Of a DNA stretch of 14,788 nt, positions 6,111 to 13,149 are shown one piece after another (position 1 is the first letter of the stretch; every line of letters begins with the position of its first letter). Source of the stretch: Clostridiales bacterium. GTDB lineage: Bacteria; Bacillota_A; Clostridia; Christensenellales; Borkfalkiaceae. The stretch lies in NCBI GenBank assembly GCA_015055785.1, contig SVHQ01000024.1, positions 1-14,788 of the forward strand, written 5' to 3'. Both the position numbers and the translations under genes were made by a program. A model generated the notes under the pieces. The model saw nothing but the letters and a program-made list of their open reading frames with translations, had not been told where the DNA came from and searched no databases.

Positions 6111-9100
6111 ATGAGAAATAAAAAAGTATGGTTAACAACTTTTTTCACTGCGGCACTTGCGCTGTTTGGCGTAGGCACGGCTGCCATTGGCGAGGTAGAA
6201 GCTTCCGCAACAGAAGCAGTGAAAGCAGAAACCGTTGCTTTTTCGATGGATAAAGGTGCTGCGGTACGTCTTGGTACATTGGATGGAAACAACGGTATTC
6301 GTTTTGTGCTTAAAATGGACAGAGGGGAATATACGTCGTTGATGAGTCAGGTAGGTACAGAAGCGGACGATGTATATTCGGATATTTCTTTTGGTGTCAT
6401 TATCACGAAAGCAAGCTATGTATCCGATGAAAAGGAATTGTCAGTGGAAAATTTGTTTAATTTAAATACCGCCGATGACATCGATAACACCAAGTTTGAA
6501 TGGAAACCTGACGGCGCAACGGACGATTGGACGGTTTCGGAAGGGAAATCCTTGGTGGTAAATCAAACGTTTGGTTATCTTGGCGTAGCAGAAAATTACG
6601 AAAATGATTACGTAGCTTTTGCCTCCCTCGTTCAGCTGAAAGATTACAATTTAACGCAGGAATTTGTCGGCCGTGGTTATATGAAATATACAACCAAAGA
6701 CGGCACGGTAAATTATAGAATGGCAGATTACTATGAAAATGTGCGCACAAACAACGTACGTTCGATGACCTACGTTGCGCAAAAGGCTGCGGAAGACCCT
6801 GAAATGTCAGATTATGCAGAGACGTTGAATAGTTTATACATAAGCCATTCCGCGGTAGTGGCGCAGAAGGTGGACGTTACGGTAAAACATCATAAGAAGG
6901 ACGTACACGGTGAAGAAATAAGCGTTACGCCTGAAATTTTAACAGGTAAGACGATTGGTGCGACGGTTACGGCAACGCCTTTGGCGGAAGAGGGTTGGAT
7001 TTATGACGAAACAAAATCTACGATTTCGGGCGTAGCGTATGCAAACAACAAAACCGTATTGGATTTGTATTACAATCAAGACCCTGAAACAGCTTATGGT
7101 GCTTATCACGTTGGCGGCGTAAACCCCGTGGAAAAGACGATTAAGCTGGATGAAGTTGTAAAGGGCGGTATTATAGGCGAAGAAGTTGAAGTGGAATTGG
7201 CACTTGACCTCCTTGAAGGCACAATGCCTGGCATTAAGGTTTGGTTATTTGTGGAGGATTTAGAAGCGACAAATGCACAAATTACGGCTCCTTCGTCCAG
7301 CTATCTCCCTGTCGCAGATTATTATGATGAAGCAACAGGCACGTATAAATTTAGAGTAACGTTTGCTTGGAACAGCCCTAATTGGGATATCGGTAACGTT
7401 CGTGTTGCATTGGAAGCAGGCTCTTATAGATTGGGCGTTGACGTAGTATCCGTGAAGGTACTTTCCAATTACGACGTGAAGATTAATAAAGCAAGAGAAA
7501 CAACGTACAACCTTCCCGAAGCGGTAACGGGCGCAGTTCGTTACGATAAAGCCATTGTTACGTTGGAAATGATTGAATTGGTAGGAGACCTTACAGAGCT
7601 TCACATTCAGTTGAAGAATAAGGCAGGCACAACGATTGCGAACAATAACAACGCATATTTCACTTTGGCAGATTGTGCTACGGGGGAAGCAAACACGTAC
7701 GCGTTTGAATTGACCTTCCCTTGGGGGAACGGTGATTGGGACGTAACGGACATTGTGCTTTCCGTAGATTCTAACGCTTACATAGTAGGCGTAAACGTGA
7801 AATCCATTGAAATCGTGCCCGTGGAATATGATTTGAAGTTCACGGCTAACGCAGCACATGAAACGCAAACGTATAAGTTGGCAAGTCCGATTAAGGCATT
7901 TAAGGGAGATAAGATTGAAATTCTTTTCACGCTGACGAATTTCTACGGCACGACGAACGGCGCGAGCACGGATATTTACTTCTATCTCAACGATGCGTTA
8001 GGTAACGTTGCGGTAACGCCTGGTTGGTTGGAATTGACGGATATTTTAGTGGAAGGCAATCAATATAAGGCAGTTGCAAACGTCAACGCGTCGGTAGAAA
8101 TCTATTCGATTAAGGTTCAAATGCGTTATGCACAAAAAAGCGGTTTGAACTTTGATAGTATTACGCTTGATGCTGTGGAATACGATTTCATGCTGAATAA
8201 GGAAGAAACAACGACGTACACGCTCCCTGAAACGGTGGGCGGTATGGCAAAATACGGCGTGGCAGACGTAACGTTGCAACTTGTTGAATTGACGGGCGAC
8301 GTAACGCAGGTGAAAGTAGAGCTTCTCAACGGAAACGGTGAAGTGATTGCAGATAATGACGGCGAATATTACACGCTTGCGGATTGTGCAACAGGTACGG
8401 CAAATGAATACACATTCTCGATGATTTCGTTTACAGAACTTATCGATTACGATATCGCGGCAATTCGTTTGACGGTAGACGGCGCTACGTATGTAGTGGG
8501 CGGCTATTACGTAAATATTACGACAAGCGCAAAGGATTACGATTTCGTTATCAATAAGACGAACGATTATACGTATACCCTTCCCGAAGCGGCGGCTGGT
8601 GCGGTTCGTTACGATACGATGTTGGTAACGGTTGAACTTACTGAACTTGTTGGCGATTTGACGAAACTCCATCTTCAACTTAAAAATACGGCGGGAACGG
8701 TAGTTGCGAACAACAGCAATAAATATTTCACGCTTGCAGACTGCATAACGGGCGAAGAAAACGTCTACGCATTTGCATTGAGCTTCCCTTGGGCAAACGG
8801 CAATTGGGATATTCCGGAGATTGTCTTCACGGTGGGCGATACGGCGCATGTTGTCGGCTTCAACGTGAAATCGGTGGAAATTGTTCCCGTAGAATACGAC
8901 TTGAAGTTCACGGCAAACACGGCACACGAAACGCAAACCTATACTTTTGCGACTCCGAAGAGTGCAGTTGCGGGCGATAAGCTGGAAATCGTCTTTACGA
9001 TGACAAATTTCTATGGCACGATGAACGGCACAAGCACGGACGTTTACTTCCATATCAATAATTCTGCAGGGACGGCTGCTGCGAACTCTGGTTGGTTAGA

Positions 9101-9626
9101 ACTTACGGATATTTTGGTGGAAGGCTCAACGTATAAGGCTACGGCTACGATTGCTAGTGCGCTTGAAATTCACTCTATTACGTTGCAGGTAAGATATGCG
9201 CAAAAGAGTGGTGTCAACTTTAACAGCATTTCCTTAATGTCGGAAAGTTTAGTTGCGGAAAACTTTGACGCATTTATTGACGGTAATGCTTGGACGAATA
9301 ATACGAGCGGCGTGTTCGCATTAGCTACTCCTGTAGTATGTACAGCAGGAAACACTACCGTTACGGTAAAATTGAAGCTTTCGGTTGTTGCGTCTAAGGA
9401 CGTAACGCAAGCTCTGATAAGAGTATTCCCTCAAACGGGAAATAGCTTCTGCGGCGACTCTTGGACGAAGTCTCTTACGCTTGGTACTGGCGTGCATGAG
9501 TTAGAGCTTACAAGAACGTTTGCAGCGGGGGTAACGCTTAGCGATATTTGCCGTATGGAACTTTTGGTTTACGGCAGCGGTACATATACAATCGGTATTG
9601 ACGTTGTAAGCGTCGTTGTGAGCTGA
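6111..9626 (+). CDS. Large secreted modular protein with seven beta-rich repeats
   Basis: Extracellular protein of 1171 residues, probably glycan-binding or a surface scaffold; no catalytic motif recognised. The start at ATG 6111 opens a clear signal peptide (MRNKKVW, hydrophobic TTFFTAALALFGVG, cleavage near VEASA). The frame is open further left to 6009, but that sequence is not signal-like. AAAGGAGG (6087-6094) lies 16 bases from this ATG but only 7 from an in-frame ATA at 6102, so the true start is uncertain. Residues about 45-250 form an alpha/beta region with a GIRF motif (62-65), resembling an N-terminal domain I recall from secreted Clostridia proteins. About 254-325 resembles a MucBP-like repeat. 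Seven modules start at residues 328, 454, 573, 691, 810, 929 and 1047. Modules 2+3 and 5+6 are a duplicated pair. The C-terminus ends in the last strand with no anchor motif. Module 1 is also similar to those of the neighbouring lipoprotein. Confidence 0.88.
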   Translation: MRNKKVWLTTFFTAALALFGVGTAAIGEVEASATEAVKAETVAFSMDKGAAVRLGTLDGNNGIRFVLKMDRGEYTSLMSQVGTEADDVYSDISFGVIITKASYVSDEKELSVENLFNLNTADDIDNTKFEWKPDGATDDWTVSEGKSLVVNQTFGYLGVAENYENDYVAFASLVQLKDYNLTQEFVGRGYMKYTTKDGTVNYRMADYYENVRTNNVRSMTYVAQKAAEDPEMSDYAETLNSLYISHSAVVAQKVDVTVKHHKKDVHGEEISVTPEILTGKTIGATVTATPLAEEGWIYDETKSTISGVAYANNKTVLDLYYNQDPETAYGAYHVGGVNPVEKTIKLDEVVKGGIIGEEVEVELALDLLEGTMPGIKVWLFVEDLEATNAQITAPSSSYLPVADYYDEATGTYKFRVTFAWNSPNWDIGNVRVALEAGSYRLGVDVVSVKVLSNYDVKINKARETTYNLPEAVTGAVRYDKAIVTLEMIELVGDLTELHIQLKNKAGTTIANNNNAYFTLADCATGEANTYAFELTFPWGNGDWDVTDIVLSVDSNAYIVGVNVKSIEIVPVEYDLKFTANAAHETQTYKLASPIKAFKGDKIEILFTLTNFYGTTNGASTDIYFYLNDALGNVAVTPGWLELTDILVEGNQYKAVANVNASVEIYSIKVQMRYAQKSGLNFDSITLDAVEYDFMLNKEETTTYTLPETVGGMAKYGVADVTLQLVELTGDVTQVKVELLNGNGEVIADNDGEYYTLADCATGTANEYTFSMISFTELIDYDIAAIRLTVDGATYVVGGYYVNITTSAKDYDFVINKTNDYTYTLPEAAAGAVRYDTMLVTVELTELVGDLTKLHLQLKNTAGTVVANNSNKYFTLADCITGEENVYAFALSFPWANGNWDIPEIVFTVGDTAHVVGFNVKSVEIVPVEYDLKFTANTAHETQTYTFATPKSAVAGDKLEIVFTMTNFYGTMNGTSTDVYFHINNSAGTAAANSGWLELTDILVEGSTYKATATIASALEIHSITLQVRYAQKSGVNFNSISLMSESLVAENFDAFIDGNAWTNNTSGVFALATPVVCTAGNTTVTVKLKLSVVASKDVTQALIRVFPQTGNSFCGDSWTKSLTLGTGVHELELTRTFAAGVTLSDICRMELLVYGSGTYTIGIDVVSVVVS
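7470..8180 (+). repeat. Duplicated two-module unit, copy 1 (modules 2 and 3)
   Basis: A 711-base unit coding for 119 + 118 residues. It pairs with 8538-9248, which has exactly the same length. Modules 2 and 5 align without gaps at 78 of 119 identical residues by hand count, and modules 3 and 6 share YDLKFTAN, HETQTY, TNFYGT and RYAQKSG. Confidence 0.9.
8538..9248 (+). repeat. Duplicated two-module unit, copy 2 (modules 5 and 6)
   Basis: A 711-base partner of 7470-8180, with the divergent module 4 (8181-8537) lying between the two copies. The boundary peptide VEIVPVEYDLKFTAN is nearly the same in both units (first residues SIEIV versus SVEIV). Confidence 0.9.
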
Positions 9627-9646
9627 TTGTAGACATTGAAAAAGCA

Positions 9647-9685
9647 AGGCGTTTCTCGCAGAGGGAAACGCCTGCCCGAAAGGGC
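9647..9685. promoter_or_regulatory. Two adjacent intergenic hairpins before the transporter genes
   Basis: The first hairpin pairs 9647-9657 with 9663-9673 (11 bp, one G-T wobble, 5-base loop). The second is GCCC-GAAA-GGGC at 9674-9685, a short stem with a stable GNRA-type tetraloop. No T-run follows on the plus strand, so a standard intrinsic terminator in the direction of the genes is not supported; an mRNA end-protecting or processing element is possible. On the minus strand the first stem is followed by a five-U run, as in a terminator, although no minus-strand gene is present. Confidence 0.6.
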
Positions 9686-9704
9686 GAAGAAAGGGTAAAC
9701 AAGT

Positions 9705-10568
9705 ATGAAAAAAAGTATTAAAAGATTAGATGAACGGATTTCGTTAAATATCATCTGCGTGGTATTTCTTCTCTATGCGGTGACATTGGCATTTCCGTTT
9801 TTGTGGCTGATATCAAATTCCTTGAAAGGGAGCTTGGAATTTCAAAAATTCCCTTTAGCGCTTCCAAAGGATATATGGAAACATATTTCCAACTATTCCA
9901 TTATGTTTAAGGAATTTGAAATGGGGACGATGTTCTATAACTCCTTATTCTTGTCTATAGCATCTCCCACGGTCAGCATTTTCTGTCATATGTGTACGGC
10001 GTATGCGTATGCAAAACACGAGTTTAAGTTAAAAAAGGCACTGTACGTTTTAGGTATTACGCCGATGGTCGTTTCGGTTGCAGGTACGCTTCCTACGAGT
10101 TATCAGCTCATTAACGATTTGCGCATTTACGATAATATGTATCTGTGGATATTGACGGGTACGGGCGGATTTGGTATGAACTTCCTGTTATTTGCCAGCG
10201 TATTTCAAAACATATCCACAACCTATCGCGAGGCGGCGGAAATAGATGGCGCGGGGCAATGGAAAATCTTTTTAGGAATTTACGTTCCGCAAGCGTCGGG
10301 CATTATTACGGCAATGTGGATTCTTGCTTTTATCGGTGTTTGGAACGAATATTTAAGCCCGCAATTATACCTGCCTTCGTATAAAACGTTGTCAACGGGT
10401 ATTGCGTACTTGAACAGTCAGATTAAGAGTAGTCATCCCGTTTACGGTGGGGATTATCCCAAACTGTATGCGGCAATGATGATTACGATTATTCCCGTAA
10501 TTATTATTTTTATCGCTTTCCAAGAAAAGATTATGAATTATAGCTTCGGTGGCGGTATTAAAGGATAA
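9705..10568 (+). CDS. Sugar ABC transporter permease, MalG/LplC type (CUT1)
   Basis: Inner-membrane permease subunit of a carbohydrate importer, 287 residues, normal for the family. Six membrane segments can be placed at about 14-36, 80-103, 110-128, 147-166, 198-217 and 254-272. The cytoplasmic EAA loop that docks on the ATPase is EAAEIDGAGQWKIFLGIYVP (176-195). The end GGGIKG is typical of MalG-like subunits. The ATG at 9705 follows AGAAAGGG ending at 9695 with 9-base spacing. It lies first in the transporter group, upstream of the binding protein and of its MalF-like partner (12187-13140), an order different from the common binding protein-MalF-MalG. No ATPase gene is in the window; many Gram-positive CUT1 importers share one encoded elsewhere. 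Sugar specificity unknown. Confidence 0.95.
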   Translation: MKKSIKRLDERISLNIICVVFLLYAVTLAFPFLWLISNSLKGSLEFQKFPLALPKDIWKHISNYSIMFKEFEMGTMFYNSLFLSIASPTVSIFCHMCTAYAYAKHEFKLKKALYVLGITPMVVSVAGTLPTSYQLINDLRIYDNMYLWILTGTGGFGMNFLLFASVFQNISTTYREAAEIDGAGQWKIFLGIYVPQASGIITAMWILAFIGVWNEYLSPQLYLPSYKTLSTGIAYLNSQIKSSHPVYGGDYPKLYAAMMITIIPVIIIFIAFQEKIMNYSFGGGIKG

Positions 10569-10594
10569 AAAATAAAAATATAAGAGGTAAAATT

Positions 10595-12178
10595 ATGAAA
10601 AAAACAGTTAGTATTTTATTGGCAGCTATGATGAGTGCAGGTTGCTTATTAGGCGCAACGGCTTGTGGCGGCAGCGGTAACGGTCAAGCAGAAGAGGGCA
10701 CGCTTACCATTCGCTACTTTGAAGGCGGTTACGGTAGCGATTGGTTGAATCATGCAGCAGAAACGTACAAAGCAAAGAATGAAGGTTTCAAATATAAATT
10801 GATTCCCGATTCTACGGTTACCACGCAGATTACGACGTATTTGGAATCGGGTAAAAACCTTTCCGATATTTACGTTATCCAAACCGGTTATTGGGCTGAA
10901 TGGGTATCGATGGGCTATTTGGCGAACTTGCAAGACGTATACGAAGCGGAAGTAGAAACGTCGAAGGGTAAGCGCAAGATTAAGGATTATATGGACCAAG
11001 ACCTTGTAAACCGTTACTATATGCAAAGAACGGACGGTCAAGGCGAATATTATCCTTGGGTAATGCCCGAAGCGTCTATTTCGATTTCTCTTGTTTATAA
11101 TGAAGAATATTTAACGTCTACGACGCATACGACGACGAGAGCAGGGAAATATTCGGCAGGCGAAAAGTGGGCGAGAACCCCTGAAACGATTGAAGAATTG
11201 TTGGATTATTGCGCAGACTTGAATGCGCGTACGGATTTAGGAAAGAATTTTGCTCCCATTTCCTGGCCAGGCAATGCGTCGCACTGGTTAAAATTCTTCC
11301 TTTATACGTGGTTTGCTCAGTATCAAGGCGTTCACGAAGTAAACGCATTGAATGCAGAGGCAATCGCAAATGAAGGCTCGTATTACGATTTCTGGAATTT
11401 TGCGTCCGAAGAAGTGTGGAAGATGACGGGTATTCAAGTGGCAATCGACACGTTGAAATCCATTCTTATCGGTTCTGACGGCAAGTATATCAACAGCTTG
11501 GATAACGTAGAAGAACATTCGGTGCAAGATGCGGAAAAGAAATTGGTTGCAGGTGAAACGGCAATGCTTGTCGGCGGTTCCTTCTTCCATAACGAAATGA
11601 AGCCTTTCTTAGACTGGAAAGAAGACGACGGCAAAGCGGATTATACCTTTAAGATGATGTATTTGCCTACGATTGCAAACGCAGAACAAAATGCAGACGG
11701 CACAACGAAGAAGATGATGTTCTATTCGACGGACGAAATTATTCTCGTTCCTGCAAAGGCGGTCAATCTTGACCTTGCAAAGAAATTCCTTGTACACTTG
11801 TTCAACGAAGAAAACAATCTTTACTTCACGCAGACGACGGGTACAATGAGACCTTTCGATTATAATCCTATCGAATTGGCAGGTAGCAACTATCAGTGGG
11901 ATCCGTTTACGGCAAGCGTACTCGATATGTATAACAATGCTGACGTAAGACTTTATTCCTATCCTGCAGGCAAAGCAAAGGAAGACGTGTCTTTAATTTA
12001 CCGTTATAAGATGCCTGATATTTTCGGCTCGCACGGTTGGGCAACCTACCTTTCTGCGATTAGAAAATATACGTCGGAAGAAGTAATGGAAAAAGGTTAC
12101 GGTTCTACGTATAAGAGCGTTTATGACGCAACTAAGAGTGATTATAGAAGTTGGTATAATAGATATTACGAAGATTGA
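10595..12178 (+). CDS. Sugar-binding lipoprotein of the ABC importer (family 1 solute-binding protein)
   Basis: Captures oligosaccharide outside the membrane and hands it to the permeases. At 527 residues it is long for the family, in the range of LplA-like proteins that bind larger oligosaccharides. The signal peptide ends GATAC with Cys24 as the likely lipid anchor, followed by a Gly/Ser linker; Cys17 (SAGC) is a less likely alternative. The mature part begins TLTIRYFEGG, then KNLSDIYVIQTGYWAEWVSM and GYLANLQDV (about 87-115), the usual arrangement of these binding proteins. AMLVGGSFFHNEM and TGTMRPFDYNP fit later hinge and pocket regions. Start ATG 10595 follows AAGAGG (10582-10587). The stop TGA (12176-12178) runs into the ribosome site of the next permease, so the two are probably coupled. 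Many aromatic residues fit sugar stacking; the ligand is not identifiable. Confidence 0.94.
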   Translation: MKKTVSILLAAMMSAGCLLGATACGGSGNGQAEEGTLTIRYFEGGYGSDWLNHAAETYKAKNEGFKYKLIPDSTVTTQITTYLESGKNLSDIYVIQTGYWAEWVSMGYLANLQDVYEAEVETSKGKRKIKDYMDQDLVNRYYMQRTDGQGEYYPWVMPEASISISLVYNEEYLTSTTHTTTRAGKYSAGEKWARTPETIEELLDYCADLNARTDLGKNFAPISWPGNASHWLKFFLYTWFAQYQGVHEVNALNAEAIANEGSYYDFWNFASEEVWKMTGIQVAIDTLKSILIGSDGKYINSLDNVEEHSVQDAEKKLVAGETAMLVGGSFFHNEMKPFLDWKEDDGKADYTFKMMYLPTIANAEQNADGTTKKMMFYSTDEIILVPAKAVNLDLAKKFLVHLFNEENNLYFTQTTGTMRPFDYNPIELAGSNYQWDPFTASVLDMYNNADVRLYSYPAGKAKEDVSLIYRYKMPDIFGSHGWATYLSAIRKYTSEEVMEKGYGSTYKSVYDATKSDYRSWYNRYYED

Positions 12179-12186
12179 GGAAAACA

Positions 12187-13140
12187 ATGGAAAACAGTAC
12201 CGTACAAGTAAAAAAAGGATATTATGCAACCAGAAAAAGACGGCAGATGTGGTTTTTGATTGCGCTTTGCATTGTACCTTTGCTTAACTTTGCAATATTT
12301 TGGGTTTACGTTAACTTTAAAACGATTTTATTGACGTTTCAACAATATGATACAAGTACCAGTACTTACGAGCCGATTGGATTGACGAGATATATTTCCG
12401 TGTTTAAAGATTACGTACTTGGACGTGACCCTGCAAAGCAAAGAATGTATATCAACGCACTTCGTGCGATTGTCATCAATTTAATTATTTTGCCAATCGC
12501 ATTTGTTGCGTCGTATTCGTTCTATAAAAAAATACGCTTTGAAAAATTTTTCCGCGTATTGTTTATGTTCCCGTCCATTATTTCGATTGTAGTATTGACG
12601 ATGGTATTCCGTTATATGTTCCACGGGGAATTTGGTCCGATTGCTTTGCTTGCGGAAAAATTGACGGGAGAAAAGGTCAGTTGGCTAAGCTCTGATTCCG
12701 ATCGTTTGTGGCCGCTGATTTATACGTATGCTATTTGGGCGGGCTTAGGCACAAACGTTATTATGATTAGCGGCGCGATGTTGCGTATTCCTGGAGATAT
12801 CACCGAAGCTTGCTTAATTGACGGGGTTGGTTTTTGGAGAGAAGCACTGCAATTTGTTTTGCCTCTTATTATGCCGACGATAGGGATTTACATTATTTCC
12901 ATTTTGTCGTCCTGCCTTTCGTTTACTATGCAGCCGATGTTGATTACGGGTGATAACGTAGGGCCTGAAAACAAGTTCTTGACGATGAGTTGGTATATTT
13001 ACCGTGCGACCAATGGCGGCAATAAAGAGCAAATGTTGGAAGCTTCGACGGTGGGTATCGTATTCTCGTTATTGCTTACGCCGTTTATCATCGGTGCGCG
13101 TGTTCTTGCAAATAAGATTACGCCCGACGTAGATTTCTAA
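12187..13140 (+). CDS. Sugar ABC transporter permease, MalF/LplB type (CUT1)
   Basis: Second membrane subunit of the same importer, 317 residues from this start. The ATG at 12187 has TGAGG (12176-12180) 6 bases upstream. The frame also contains a TTG at 12175, but that would overlap the preceding stop and add only four residues, so it is rejected. Membrane segments lie at about 22-50, 92-114, 120-144, 175-198, 227-247 and 285-308. The EAA loop is EACLIDGVGFWREALQFVLP (207-226). The end ANKITPDVDF is close to typical LplB-like ends. Stop TAA (13138-13140) overlaps the AAGGAG site of the next gene, so the group is translated as one operon. Confidence 0.94.
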   Translation: MENSTVQVKKGYYATRKRRQMWFLIALCIVPLLNFAIFWVYVNFKTILLTFQQYDTSTSTYEPIGLTRYISVFKDYVLGRDPAKQRMYINALRAIVINLIILPIAFVASYSFYKKIRFEKFFRVLFMFPSIISIVVLTMVFRYMFHGEFGPIALLAEKLTGEKVSWLSSDSDRLWPLIYTYAIWAGLGTNVIMISGAMLRIPGDITEACLIDGVGFWREALQFVLPLIMPTIGIYIISILSSCLSFTMQPMLITGDNVGPENKFLTMSWYIYRATNGGNKEQMLEASTVGIVFSLLLTPFIIGARVLANKITPDVDF

Positions 13141-13149
13141 GGAGTTTTT

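Noticed and set aside
8046..9053. 335-codon minus-strand open frame
   Set aside because: It lies entirely opposite the repeat modules of the secreted protein; its repeated Arg/Cys-rich pattern mirrors the plus-strand repeats, and no minus-strand ribosome site supports it.
4803..9248. Regular repeats considered as CRISPR or satellite DNA
   Set aside because: The repeats are 350-363 bases long, in frame and diverge at codon third positions, so they are protein modules.
12175..12186. TTG start for the MalF-like permease
   Set aside because: It overlaps the preceding stop and would sit on the ribosome site; ATG 12187 has proper spacing.
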